Shown piece after piece: positions 34,728 through 45,271 of a DNA stretch of 64,000 nt (positions are counted from its first letter, which is position 1; every line of letters begins with the position of its first letter). The notes below the pieces were generated by a model, which searched no databases, had not been told where the DNA came from, and saw nothing but the letters and a program-made list of their open reading frames with translations. This DNA comes from Actinostola sp. cb2023 (Eukaryota; Cnidaria; Anthozoa; Actiniaria; Actinostolidae). Position numbers and translations under genes: made by a program. The stretch covers positions 59,778-123,777 of the forward strand of contig JAUJYZ010000398.1 of the NCBI GenBank assembly GCA_033675265.1, given 5' to 3'.

Positions 34728-34860
34728 ATACCTCATTTTGCTGGTTTACAGGCTGCTCAGGCTCTTGAGCCGCGTCTGGTGCTGGAGCCGGTGGAACAGG
34801 GTCAGGGTCTTACTGCAAAGCTGCTAATTCTTGAGCTGGAGGCTCTTGTGGGGCAGCCAT
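34728..34860 (-). pseudogene. Gag-like N-terminus with in-frame stop
   Basis: An ATG at 34860 (minus) opens MAAPQEPPAQELAALQ followed by TAA and then, in the same frame, DPDPVPPAPAPDAAQEPEQP and VNQQNEVFFF before the next stop. The Pro/Ala/Gln-rich composition and position just inside the proximal 188-bp repeat suggest the start of the retroelement's Gag. The zinc knuckle at 29.65 kb would be its separated C-terminus. Confidence 0.45.
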
Positions 34861-34914
34861 ACCAAAAGAACAACGTGCTACTTGGGGCTTCGGCGACAAC
34901 CAAACGAAGAAGAA

Positions 34915-35102
34915 TCGAACGAACAACCTTGCTGCCTTTCTGAAATCGTCAAAAAGCCCTGAACTGGGGTGCGAGGAGTCTTAAATATCAAACTAAAAGC
35001 ACGTGGCAATGCTGTGAACTCTAGCCAGGGAATTGCCAAGGGAATTGGGCCTTTCACATAACGCCCGCTCGCATTTCGCGGCATTTTTAGCAGTGAGAAT
35101 AG
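34915..35102 (-). repeat. 188-bp direct repeat, proximal copy (LTR-like)
   Basis: Identical to 26515-26702. It lies immediately upstream, in minus-strand sense, of the Gag-like start. Confidence 0.85.
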
Positions 35103-35524
35103 TTTCGCTTTATATCTTCAGTTGCTATTTTTGTCTGCCCAATAAAACATAATTAACACCCGCTAATTAACTCTCCCGTAAGCGGACATCCACCCTATTT
35201 TTCTTTGGTGTCCGCTTACGGGAATAATTCTCGTAAGCGGGCAGCTCTACTAACGGACACTTTTTTCAATTCCCGAGGGTGTCCGCTTACGAGAGAGTTG
35301 ACTGTATTTACTTTTCAGAACGTTTTAAAGTGATCTCGATTTTCCCGAGAAATGTAACAATTCGTGATGACGTCACAATTACGTCAGTGGTAACTTTTAG
35401 TACGCCAAAATAAAACATACATGTAGTAGGCAACCGTTCCGAAACTTTCATCCCAATTGATGTGAAATTGTTGAAAATACGAAGGTTAATGTAAAAGATG
35501 GATGTTTAACATTGCCGATTTGCA

Positions 35525-36385
35525 TGAATTAGCCACAGCATGAAGTCTAGGTGGCCTGTTGCCCGTGGTTTAGTTGGGAAAGTAATATAAAATTTTGAAT
35601 AATAAATAAATAAATAAAACCTTTATTAACGTGTCAAATTACCTAGCTTACACAAGTGTAAACTAAAAGCCTATTTCCTACCCTTTCATAAGGGATATAG
35701 CTTTCCACATCATTGTGAATACCTGATTAGATATATTTTTTATAATAAATGTTGTCAATTTTAACCCATTTTGGCCCGTACAAGAAAGAGTTACGAAACA
35801 GGCCTCCGACCACAGCTTGCTCAATTGCGCGGTACTTGTTTCCTGCATGCATGTTATTACCGAGTTTTTCTCTGTTATTCAAGTAAGTTTTTAGCAAGAA
35901 ATAGTTACTTTGGAATACTTAGCTTGTCAGTCGAAAGAAAATGTACAAAACTGACAAAGATTGAGAAATTGGAAATTATTACTCAGATGCAGTAGTGCAT
36001 TCCATTCTCTATTTGCTTTCCAATTGTCAAATTACTTCAGTGTGCTTACAATGATTCTACAAATGACTTTTAAATTGTTTTTCATAGTAGCAAAGAGGGA
36101 TTTCTTTAAAGTTAACTTACTTGTTTTCTTCCCAAATCGCTAACTTTTGAAATGTCTTCCATCATTAGCCTTTGCTGGCTGATGTACGTGCATAGATCTG
36201 TTAACTAGCTAGTTAGCCGATATCATTAAACGGTCGAAAGGCCTCTGGATATTTATCGTAGCTGTATGGCGTTTTCCCCTGTCTATACTATTTATGTTTT
36301 AAGCCGATATCATGGTTGACTGACAACTGAGTCGATTTCCGATTGGCCGATCGAGGAATGCATATGCAGTTATGCACGAGAAAAC
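35525..36385 (+). repeat. R1 dispersed repeat, copy B
   Basis: Collinear with 23547-24400 of copy A, from ACAGCATGAAGTCTA through CATAAGGGATATAGCTTTCC and AGCAAGAAATAGTTACTTTG to GACTGACAACTGAGTCGATT, with small gaps. It retains the unoccupied TTCTCTATTTGCTTTCC that is interrupted by a MITE in copy D. Confidence 0.8.
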
Positions 36386-36477
36386 TTTGTAATAATAATA
36401 ATAATAATAATACTTGTATTGTAATTGTAATGTCAAATATTGTTATCATATCAGTATTGATATCCTACACTGCAATA

Positions 36478-36527
36478 CACAGCCACCAACTGAGAGTAAA
36501 CTTTTATACTCTCAGTTGGTGGCTGTG
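36478..36527. repeat. hairpin h3 followed by CTAA
   Basis: The same CACAGCCACCAACTGAGAGT hairpin as h2, with the same upstream ATATCAGTATTGATATCC and the same downstream AAGGCTGTGTTCACACTGGG, so the whole ~170-bp stretch is a duplicate of 25825-25985. Confidence 0.85.
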
Positions 36528-36729
36528 AACGCTTCTAAGGCTGTGTTCACACTGGGACTTTTCGATCTAGAATCAAGACGTTAAATGTTTACATAGCAAT
36601 TAATGGTTAGAGTAAAGCGTTCACACGAGCGGAGCATTTTGTGACGTCAAATCCATTGTCAATAAGAGTACAGACAATGGAAAACCGCTTGCGATTTGTT
36701 AAATAGATTTTATATATTTTAATTTCGGA

Positions 36730-37215
36730 GAGTAGTTTTTAGCAAGAAATCTTAGTTTGGAATACTTAGCTTGTCAGTCGAAAGAAAATGTACAAAACTG
36801 AAAAAGACTGAGAAATTGGAACTTATTACTCAGTGTTCCATTCTCTATTGGCTTTCCAATTGTCAAAGTACTTGTGCTTACAATAATTCTACAAATGACT
36901 TTTAAATTGGTTTTCATAGTAGCAAAGAGGGATTTCTTTAAAATTAACTTACTTGTTTTCTTCCCAAATCGCTAACTTTTGAAATGTCTTCCATCATTAG
37001 CCTTTGCCGCCGGGCTGATATGAGATCTGTTAACTAGTTCTTCTTCTCGGCACGTTATTCACAGCGCTAGTCCCAAAATCCACCTATATGCAACACATTC
37101 AGCCAAGACGACCCAAAAGCCCGACCACTGATCATGATTGACTGACAACTGAGTCGATTTCCGACTGGCCGAGCCGAAGGAATGCGTATGCAGTCATGCA
37201 GTCATGCAGGAGAAA
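36730..37215 (+). repeat. R1 dispersed repeat, copy C (partial)
   Basis: Starts within AGTTTTTAGCAAGAAATC and runs collinear with copy A through TTCCCAAATCGCTAACTTTT to GCAGTCATGCAGGAGAAAAC. The left ~0.9 kb of copy A is missing. Confidence 0.8.
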
Positions 37216-37231
37216 ACTGAATTTTTTTTAA

Positions 37232-37636
37232 TACAGTCGAGGTGTGAGAAAATAATTTTAACAATGCCCGTTTTCACAGGTCATGAGACACGCGACATTT
37301 ACTGGACAACGTTAGAGTGATTTTCATCAATCCGTGAGTGAATCACACTTTAGCGTATTTAGCACTAATACACTCTAATTCCATTAATTGTGTTCCTTTG
37401 TTGGCACTTGACTATTACATATAAAGTAAATTTAGTAAGGAGGAGGAGGTTTGGTTGTAATATAATAAGCCTTACGGCTTCTTATCAATCCTTCTCGCCA
37501 TAATATCTCAAATAATTATATTGTAATATATTAATATGTAATTAATTATGGCAATCAAAAAATAAATAATAATAAATAATAATAAACTCTAAAAATTAAG
37601 ATTTATGAAAACTACTCTAATGACATTGACTGTATA
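37232..37636. mobile_element. deleted MITE (TACAGTCAATGTC family) hosting a second MITE
   Basis: The outer pieces (ATACAGTCG..., AACAATGCCCGTTTTCACAG, GAGACACGCGACATTTACTG on the left; AATGACATTGACTGTA on the right) match the central and right parts of the element at 13474-13768. They are interrupted between CGTTA and TAATGAC by the MITE at 37313-37619. Confidence 0.75.
37313..37619. mobile_element. MITE, AGAGTG/CCGTGAAA family, TA-flanked, nested
   Basis: TAGAGTGATTTTCATCAATC is mirrored by ATGAAAACTACTCTA. The host sequence CGTTAATGACATTG at 13749-13762 is the empty site, so TA was duplicated. The interior includes an AGGAGGAGG patch and (AATAAATAAT)n. A further single end of the family follows at 37637 (AGAGTGGTTTTCATTAATCC then GTGAAACA). 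Confidence 0.75.
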
Positions 37637-37700
37637 TTGTTAGAGTGGTTTTCATTAATCCGTGAAACAAAGTGTACTAATTAGAGTGTAATAGTCTGAT

Positions 37701-38238
37701 TTATACCACTATCTGAAAAATTTCAGCGATTTGATTGGTTGAGAGCAGTGGTATTTCAGCGTAATTTGAAATACCACATATGAAAATTACAGTTTCCATG
37801 GTAACCATTCTTCTGCCTCATGGAAACAAAATGGCGATGGTTTTCAGTGATAAAAGACGAAAAATGAACCATAAACAAGTCCCAAAAGCACCAAAAGCCA
37901 AAAGTACATACACATGGACGATGTTTTAGCATTTTAAGAAGCTTTTCTTTGGATGACTCTGCAGAAGGCAGCGGAAAACGATCGATATTAGAATGACGAT
38001 TGAGTGATGTGTTTTTAGCCTGAGTTGTCAAAATCAAAGAAAGATCACTACAAAAGGTAATAAATGAAGCCTAGATCACTTTTTACTCTGTGTTTTCATT
38101 CTTTGTCTGACTTCGAAAAACGATCGTTATAAGAACACAGATTGTTTATGTTTTTTCACAGCATGACTGCTGTGTTGTGTTAGTTCAGTCGAGCGACTAC
38201 GGTTGCTTGCAAATCTATTTTTCAGATAGTGGTATAAA
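37701..38238. mobile_element. MITE with TTATACCACTATCTGAAAAA ends
   Basis: TTATACCACTATCTGAAAAA at the left is mirrored by TTTTTCAGATAGTGGTATAA at the right, 538 bp apart. The interior has no recognisable protein. Minus-strand frames here lack homology. Confidence 0.75.
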
Positions 38239-38317
38239 CAAATAATAACATGGTTTGTACGTGATATTTGGGATAAATAACACTCGTGATATTTCAAAAT
38301 TGTCACAAATTTCACTC

Positions 38318-38430
38318 GCCTACGGCTCGTAAAATTTTGTTAACAAAGTTTGAAATATCACTCGTGGTATTTATCCCAAATATCACTACAAACCATGCTA
38401 TTACCTATACTAATAGTGCACGTTCTGAGT
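38318..38430 (+). repeat. repeat segment shared with 24425-24655, leading to hairpin h4
   Basis: CTCGCCTACGGCTCGT, AAATATCACTCGTGGTATTT and CAAACCATGCTATTACCTAT occur in the same order in both places, and both lead through GTGCACGTTCTGA(A/G)TAACGAG into the hairpin. Confidence 0.8.
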
Positions 38431-38437
38431 AACGAGT

Positions 38438-38493
38438 GTTCACAGCCACCAACTGAGAGTAAACTGTTATACTCTCAGTTGGTGGCTGTGAAC
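38438..38493. repeat. hairpin h4 followed by CTAA
   Basis: GTTCACAGCCACCAACTGAG, the same hairpin as h1-h3. CTTCTAATTGAC follows, so the repeat ends exactly where the MITE at 38501 begins. Confidence 0.85.
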
Positions 38494-38500
38494 GCTTCTA

Positions 38501-39046
38501 ATTGACTCTTCTCACGCGTACTGATTTTTAAGATCAGCAAGCTGGTTTCTTTTAATTCTAGTGCAAACAGCCTATATGATCTGAAAGTCTGAAAGAACAT
38601 TTCTGGAATTAACGTTTCGGGATAAAATCTCAAAAAGTTATCGGGGATGACATTTATAGACTTTAGTATGGGATTTTTGCCGTCATGCGTGGCAAGCCTC
38701 GTTTTGATGTTTTTTTAGAATTTAAATCGTTCATAACTTCGCAAAGATATATAATTTCGTCATGAAATTAGTTATATAAGCTAGTATAATGTAGAATTAA
38801 GTTTCATGACGAAATTCTGAAATTCTGAAAAAACATCAAAACGAGGCTTGCCACGCATGACGGCAAAAATCCATACTAAAGTTTATAAATGTCATCCCCG
38901 ATAACTTTTTGAGATTTTATCCTATACCATCGAAACTTTCCAGAAATGTTCTTTCAGACAAACTCTTTCAGATCACATAGGCTGTTTGCACCAGAAAGAA
39001 ACCAGTTTGCTGATCTTAAAAATCAGTACGCGTGAGAAGAGTGAAT
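38501..39046. mobile_element. 546-bp MITE with ~235-bp arms
   Basis: ATTGACTCTTCTCACGCGTA at the left is mirrored by TACGCGTGAGAAGAGTGAAT at the right. The arms (GGATGACATTTATA, GCCGTCATGCGTGGCAAGCC) match almost throughout, around a ~60-bp centre. Non-coding. Confidence 0.85.
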
Positions 39047-39266
39047 TGTACGTTGTTTTGACGTCGGACGAGTTTGGAGAATAAATTATACTTAGTGATC
39101 ACGTGATGTCTAGTCTCCCTCGCATCCGTCATTAGTTCCGACACTGATCCGTTACCCAGACAATTGGACTTTATGATTTGCTAAAATAGGTCACATGACC
39201 TGAAATTTGAAAAAGAAGAAGAAAGGAAGACCAAGACACAGGCAGCCCAACCATTTCTTCTGAGGC

Positions 39267-39636
39267 TAATGAGGGTTTATCACGTAATTTCAAAACTCAT
39301 AGGACAAAAAATGATTATCATAGCTGGAAAGAACTCGTTGAAATTAGTGAAAATGTGAAGTTTGGAAAAGATCGCTTCACAAATTGCGAAGATATGAATT
39401 TTCAAAAATCGAAAAATTTTATATGAAAACCTTTGGAAATTTACGCTGGTAGGCAACTCTTGCCTCCAACAAAGGTTTTCATACAAAATTTCGATGTTTG
39501 AAAATTTATATCTTCGCAATTTGTGAAGCGATCTTTTCCAAACTTCACATTTTCACTAATTTCAACGAGCTCTTTCCAGCTATGATAATCATTTTTTGTC
39601 CTATGAGTTTTGAAATTACGTGATAAACCCTCATTA
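39267..39636. mobile_element. 370-bp MITE with ~165-bp arms
   Basis: TAATGAGGGTTTATCACGTA at the left is mirrored at the right, with arms running through GACAAAAAATGATTATCATA and AGATCGCTTCACAAATTGCG to an ~30-bp centre (CTGGTAGGCAACTCTTGCCT). Confidence 0.85.
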
Positions 39637-40208
39637 TAATGGACCTTTCCGTAGTTTCCCAGAATGCTTCATGATTCTGCGCGTGCAAGCGAGGTCAGGG
39701 TTCAAAATAGATCGAAAATATTAAGAGAGAATGAAGAAATTCAGTAAAAAACTTAGACTTTTAAATTAAAAGTGCATAAGAAGAATTACAAAGATAGATG
39801 CAAATTCTCAAGCAAAGAAAATATTTTTCTTCTGTCCTTGATTCGTTACAGCTCACCATTTCTATGAAATACAGAGCGGTATTTCTTAGTTTTTATTAGC
39901 TTTTTTTATTAGTTTGAATTAGCCAATCAAAATGTTGTAGATTTTTTCCGTCAGACGCGCTCGATCTTTGCAGAAAAATTGTTTTGAATTTCGAAATCCA
40001 AACTCGATCACTCAAAGCGATTCAAAACGTTATAAACATGGCTTCCAGTTCGAGAAATACTTCAAATCTTCCTTCGCTCTTAGAAGAAGCGTTAGACGAT
40101 TTTATTAGGTCGCAAACGAATGCAAGAACAAAAACGAAGATATTAATTTTATTTTCGAGTGGTAAAACAATAATTAACGAACGAACGCAGCTATTTGTTT
40201 GGGTTCCA
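39637..40208. other. no gene supported
   Basis: A 96-codon frame from 39984 ends in a Tyr run encoded by the microsatellite. Its first part (MASSSRNTSNLPSLLEEALD at 40038) is protein-like with an ATG after a purine, and could be a lost or truncated exon, but it has no donor or homologue that I can name. Confidence 0.3.

Positions 40209-40247
<39 letters not shown>
40209..40247. repeat. (TTA)n microsatellite at the R1 edge
   Basis: About 13 uninterrupted TTA/ATT units directly before R1 copy D. A shorter version precedes copy A at 22740-22757. Confidence 0.9.
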
Positions 40248-41261
40248 GATTGTGATTCGATAGTTTGGAAGTGAATCAATATTTCTCATAACTATATAAA
40301 CATCACTCCAGTCAGTTAAGCCGCATCTACACGAGCGAATTTTCCTTGACTAGTTTGCGGGACAAAAATGTCGTTAAAATGCAAAGAAACTGCCATAAAA
40401 AAATCAATTTTCATTGAAACGCAAAACGCATGCTCAGTCTTCTGCACCCTGATATAAATTTACAGATTATACCAAATATTTATAATTCATCAAAACCCTA
40501 TGAAAAACGGCGGTTTTTTACGATGTGATGATGTCATAAGGACGTACGTGATGACGTCATCACATGTCGAACTTCTACCCTCAACTAACACATCAGCCTT
40601 CAAAGTTTCCCTAGCAACGGCCCAAATAAACTGTTAGTCCACCCTTAAACTCCATGGACTCACGACGTATTTTCTACGTAATAATAATTCGAATCGATAA
40701 AATGTCGACAACCAGACGAATAAGCCATCGGGTACATCGTCGCGACATCGTGGCTGATTTTCGATCACCTGAATGGTTCCGAACTCTATCCGAAGATTCT
40801 ATATTTGTTACATTTCATTACATTACGGACTTACACACTCGATGCATAGTGGCTTCGTTGCTAAGCAACAGTAGTAATGGGCTCCTGAGTATGTGTTTAT
40901 GTATAATAATACGCTCCAACTGACTTTATTTACGTGAACTTTATATAGCGGCTTTGAATCGCACAGCATGAAAGCCACAGCATGAAGTCTACGTGATCTG
41001 TTGCTCGTGGTTTATTTGGGAAAGTAATATAAAATGTTGAAAGCTTATTTCCTACCCTTTCATAAGGGATATAGCTTTCCACATCATTGTGAATACCTGA
41101 TTAGATATATTTTTTATATAATAAATGTTGTCAATTTTCACCTGATTTTGGCCAGTACAAGAAAGAGTTAAACGATCGAGGCCTCCGACCACAGCTTGCT
41201 CAATTGCGCGGTACTTGTTTCCTGCATGCATGTTATTACCGAGTTTTTCTCTAGCTGTTAA

Positions 41262-41415
41262 TTTATTCAATTTATTCAATTTATTCAATTTATTCAATTT
41301 ATTCAATTTATTCAATTTATTCAATTTATTCAATTTATTCAATTTATTCAATTTATTCAATTTATTCAATTTATTCAATTTATTCAATTTATTCAATTTA
41401 TTCAATTTATTCAAG
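41262..41415. repeat. 9-bp minisatellite (TTTATTCAA)n, ~17 units
   Basis: A near-perfect array replaces a single TTAATTTATTCAAGTAAG found in R1 copy A (23888), so it is a local expansion. It is open on both strands (Leu-Phe-Asn or Asn-Lys-Leu repeats) by period alone. Confidence 0.95.
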
Positions 41416-41553
41416 TAAGTTTCTGGAAAGAAATCTTACTTTGGAATACTTTGGAATACTTAGCTTGTTAGTCGAAAGAAAACGTACAAAACTGACAAAG
41501 ACTGGGAAATTGGAACTTATTACTCAGATGCAGTAAGTGTATTCCCTTCTCTA

Positions 41554-41923
41554 TAGACCGAATGCAATAATGGCGGAATAAATTGCATAAACTGATAAAA
41601 AATACGAATTTAATAAATATGATATCACTTTTTGCAAGACCATACATAGTCTAGTAATACATCAAAAGCCCATCAAACCATCGTATTGAATTCTAGCAAT
41701 TGCATGGAAACGAGGCTAGTCAGTCCAAAACTCGATTTCCCATACAAATCTTCGTGATTTCAATTCGCTATAACTTTTTACAATTTTGTAGAATCGCTCT
41801 AAAATCTTGTAGGTTTCCTTTTGTTATTATACTCTTTGAAACGATGGCTGTATCATATCACTAACTACACAATAAATGCCGGGGATTCACTGATTCCGCC
41901 ATTATTCATCGGCATTCGGTCTA
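41554..41923. mobile_element. MITE with TAGACCGAATGC ends in R1 copy D
   Basis: TAGACCGAATGCAATAATGG then CGGAAT is mirrored by ATTCCGCCATTATTCATCGG then CATTCGGTCTA. R1 copies A (24023) and B (36005) show the uninterrupted TTCTCTATTGGC/TTCTCTATTTGC, identifying the insertion at TA. Confidence 0.85.
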
Positions 41924-42442
41924 TTTGCTTTCCAATTGTCAAATTCGTTGTGCTTATAATAATTCTACAAATGACTTTTAATTTTTTTTTTTTTACGGTA
42001 GCAAAGAGGGATTTCTTTAAAATTAACTTACTTGTTTTCTTCCCAAATCGCTAACTTTTGAATTATCTTCCATCATTAGCCTTTGCCGGCTGATATGAGA
42101 TCTGTTAACTAGTTCTTCACGTTATTCACAGCGCTAGTTCCAAAATCCACCTTTATGCAACGCATTCTGACTGACAACTGAGTCGATTTCCGAATTGGCC
42201 GAGCCGTTAGCAACGCCAAAGGAATATGCAGTCATGCAGACCGGTCTATCGTGCGGAAGGTTAATAATTCGGCCGGCTGTACCATTACGTCAGGGTCTTA
42301 AAATAAACTAACTGATAATGAGATGATGAACGGCCGAGAATTGGTAGCTTAAAAATTGCAAGGTTTCTGAAAAGGTGAACATTACAAGGTAGTTTTAGCC
42401 TGTTACTGCACAACTGAATTTAAATACAGTCATATTCCTTGA

Positions 42443-42601
42443 TACACCTAATTTCAAAAACGTTGTCCAATAATAATCAAAAAAGCCAAATAGGATTTCA
42501 TTAAAAGACAAAAGAAGTGCACTCAAGCTGAACTGTTTCTTTTGTCTTTTTGAATGAATTCGTATTTGGCTATTTGGACAACGTTTTTGAAATTAGGTGT
42601 A
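42443..42601. mobile_element. MITE with CACCTAATTTC termini (copy 3)
   Basis: TACACCTAATTTCAAAAACG then TTGTCCAA is mirrored exactly at the right. Arms extend about 70 bp through GCCAAATA and AAAGACAAAAGAA. 159 bp in total. Confidence 0.85.
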
Positions 42602-43333
42602 TGTAAAACAGTACTGATTTCTATCAAATCGACAACACCAGCTCAGAATGGAAAATGGCTATACAAACGGCAAAGTTAAGAGTACTTATCAAAGAACTAC
42701 ATTAGGGAACTATTTCAGAACTGAGTAGTGCTATCTCTAAAACAGTGCAGTATAACAGTGTTTACCTTTCTTAGCCCGATTTTTTAGATGCTACTTCATT
42801 GGTATATAAATGGCAAGAATTTCGGCTTTGAACTTGTATTTCTCAATCCTTTAGTATGTTTTCGAAGTCTTTTGGTGTGATTCAGACGACATTTTTGGAA
42901 GATAAAGTAACACGTACAGAAGCTTTTAAAACTTGGATTTCATCGATCAAGAAACGTTTGGTAAACACGTGATCGCCTGGTTGTGTTGTACCGCGTACGC
43001 GGAAGACACTAGATAACAATGACCTAAACCAGGTGGAGCCCGCGATGCTCACTTTATGCGGTTATCTAATTTGCATGTGGCCTATACAAGATGGCGGCTC
43101 GAGTCGCGGCTCGATGGTTTTACCTTCCAGTTGCTACAAATACGTCATAATTTCGTACTTCTAAACACTGTTCAAAGGTAAACATGTAAATAAATGTCCC
43201 TTTTCAATATATCAATGTAGTTTTATATCCCGTTTGTGTATCTTAGAATGAGATCACGGCAGAAAGGCTACAGTCATTGTTACTTATGTAATCGCCTGGC
43301 GATTCACTAGATAGCAATGACCCAAACCAGGTA
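42602..43333. other. no gene; direct repeat pair of ATCGCCTGG... CCAAACCAGGT
   Basis: Two ~45-65-bp direct repeats (about 42972-43037 and 43289-43333) share ATCGCCTGG, CACTAGATA(A/G)CAATGACC and AAACCAGGT. They bracket ~250 bp of CG-richer DNA including AAGATGGCGGCTCGAGTCGC. The second copy abuts the asymmetric block. Confidence 0.6.
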
Positions 43334-44215
43334 CGGGGAAACGTCCGTGAGGGGTAGGGTAGGGTACTAGATTGGTTGAGGAAAGTAAGATCATCACATA
43401 AAATGACACATGTTGGTGGATTTGGATGGAGATTCGGGGTGAGTGGGATGGTTGGTGGTGAGGTCTAGGGGGGCGGATGTGGGGTCGGTGTTCAGAGGGG
43501 TCGGTTGGTATTTTTTTGGTGGTGGTTGGTGTGTGAAAGGTAGTCATGGGGTGAAGAGGGGCGGGGGGTTCGGTGGACACACTGGTGGTGGTGGAGGTAT
43601 GTAAGTAGTGGGTGTACTTGGGTGTGGGTGGGATGTATTGGTGTGTGGTGGTGGGGCGGAAAGTTCGGAAGGGGAGGCGTGTACGGGTTGGAAAATGGGG
43701 ACGTAGAAGTGATGAGGCCGTGGTTAATTTGGTAGGGTGTTTGGTGCTGGTGTTATGAGTAGTCTTGGTCAGTGTTATGTGTGATCTTTGTGTTGTTGTG
43801 GGCGTTTTTTTTGCTGGTGGTATGGGTGGAATGGGCTGCGGGAGCAAAAGAACATTGAACGAGGTTAAACAGAAAGATATGAATATTGTTACAGAGGGGT
43901 GTAGAGGAAGGCGACACTTTAAGTGGGGGAGAAAGGTCGATGTGGAGAGGTAATGGGTGATGGAGGGTGGGTGTGAGATATGCAGGACATAAATGTGCAT
44001 TGCCTAGCAGGTAGTCGTACCTATGCATCTGAAAAGGGGTTTTGGGCAAAGTGTAGAATCGGGTGGAAGAGAGTTGAGTGTTGTAAGGTGTTGCGGAGGT
44101 GGGAGCTGGGAGGGAGTAGGAAATTGTGGGTAAGGGATTGGGGGGAGGGTGGTGGTAGTGAGAGGAGCTTTTTTTTGGGGGGGGGGGGGAGTGGGGAAGG
44201 GGATGCGTAAGGATC
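43334..44215. repeat. G/T-rich strand-asymmetric tract
   Basis: The plus strand is dominated by GGTG, GTGTGG and GGGG runs, ending in a G-run at about 44178-44190. The minus strand shows long Pro/Thr/His/Ser-rich open frames over this tract; these reflect base composition and have no domain, start context or splice support. Confidence 0.75.
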
Positions 44216-44519
44216 CAAAAGGATACAAAACTTTCCTTGTAGAACAGTGCAATTTGTATGGGTGGCAAATGCAATTCAATCCATACATGTATATTGAAAG
44301 GGGGAGACGAGGGAAGAAGAAAATAAAGATGGGAAATAGAATTGAAAAATATTTAAAAAATAGAATATTTAAAAAAAAGATATATATATGAGAGTTGTTT
44401 TTACAAAAAGGGTATAGCCTAATCAACTTGTGATATTGATCAATTCAAACGTTACGTGGCAAAAATCAAAACCAACCTGAGTACATCAAATGGGTCTAAT
44501 GACTTTAGACTCTTTTTAT

Positions 44520-45080
44520 TTAAACACGTCTCATATATATATAAAATTGAAAAAATAAATAAAAGAAAATAGAAGAATAAATAAAAAATAGAAAAAATAA
44601 AGAATTAAAAAATAAAAAATTGAAAAATTGAAAAAATAAATAAAAGAGAAAATAAAAAAATATATATAAAAAATAAAGAATAAAAAAATAAAACAATAAA
44701 AAAACAATAAAAAAAGATAAAAATAATAAATAAAAAAATAAATGAAAAAATAAATAAATAATAATTAAACAATTAAATAATTAAATAATAAAAAAATAAA
44801 AAAATAGGAAAAAATAAGAAAATACAGAATAAAATTTAAAGAATAAATAAATAAAAATAAAAATGAATAAAATAAAAAATGAAAATAAAAAATGAAGTGG
44901 GAAGGTTGACAAGAGGGTTAAAAGAATGGATTAAGAGATAAAAATTGAAAATGAATATACAATAAACAAATGATAATAAAAGAATGATAATAAATTAAAT
45001 AAAAAGTGAATAGATAAATAAATAATATAAAATATAAAATAAACAATAAATAAATATTTATTTATAGAAAGATGAATAAA
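44520..45080. repeat. A-rich (AATAAATAA)-type low-complexity tract
   Basis: About 560 bp of A/T with A strongly preferred on the plus strand. No gene. Confidence 0.85.
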
Positions 45081-45082
45081 AG

Positions 45083-45271
45083 ATGAATGGTACAAATTGT
45101 GGATTGTTTGCCATTGCTTATGCAACCAGCTTGGCATTCAAACAAGATCCAACACTGGTAAATTACGATGAACAGGCACTACGACAACACCTTATTCATT
45201 GTTTTGCCCAGGAAAAGATAACACCCTTTCCACCCTCTTCGAGGCAGGTCTTAAACTTACAAACATTTTGA
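45083..45271 (+). pseudogene. Ulp1/SENP-like C48 cysteine protease fragment
   Basis: MNGTNCGLFAIAYATSLAFK then QDPTLVNYDEQALRQHLIHC and ITPFPPSS match the C-terminal end of the Ulp1 peptidase domain. The cysteine of GTNCGLFAIA is the catalytic nucleophile in that family, and YDQxxMRxHLxxC...TPFP is its usual tail. The His and Asp residues that should lie upstream are absent: the DNA before 45083 is A-rich low complexity. Such protease domains occur in several large animal DNA transposons as well as in host deSUMOylases, and the setting favours a transposon remnant. Confidence 0.65.

Larger units (their letters stand above)
26052..35304. mobile_element. 9.25-kb composite insertion with pogo-like termini and TA duplication
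   Basis: The left end CAGTCAACTCTCCGCTAACG (then repeated CGTAAGCGGACA motifs) is mirrored at the right by GTCCGCTTACGAGAGAGTTG then ACTG. TA is found on both sides (26050-26051, 35305-35306), and the unoccupied sequence is present at 25710-25745. The terminal 0.45 kb and 0.2 kb are rich in direct and inverted CGTAAGCGGAC copies. No pogo transposase was found. The interior is filled with retroelement remnants that must have arrived later or been carried along. Termini beginning CAGT with CGGAC-type motifs are typical of pogo/Tigger elements. Confidence 0.75.
40249..42240 (+). repeat. R1 dispersed repeat, copy D (with insertions)
   Basis: Collinear with copy A over both its left (TAGTTTGGAAGTGAATCAAT) and right (TTCCCAAATCGCTAACTTTT) parts. 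Relative to A it carries a 9-bp minisatellite at 41262-41415 and a MITE at 41554-41923. Confidence 0.85.

Noticed and set aside
41052..41414. 120-codon (Asn-Lys-Leu)n protein
   Set aside because: It is the 9-bp minisatellite read in phase; the related R1 copies lack the array.
43284..44000. 238-codon Pro/Thr/His-rich minus-strand open frame
   Set aside because: It follows from G/T-rich plus-strand composition, with no domain, no start context and no splice sites.
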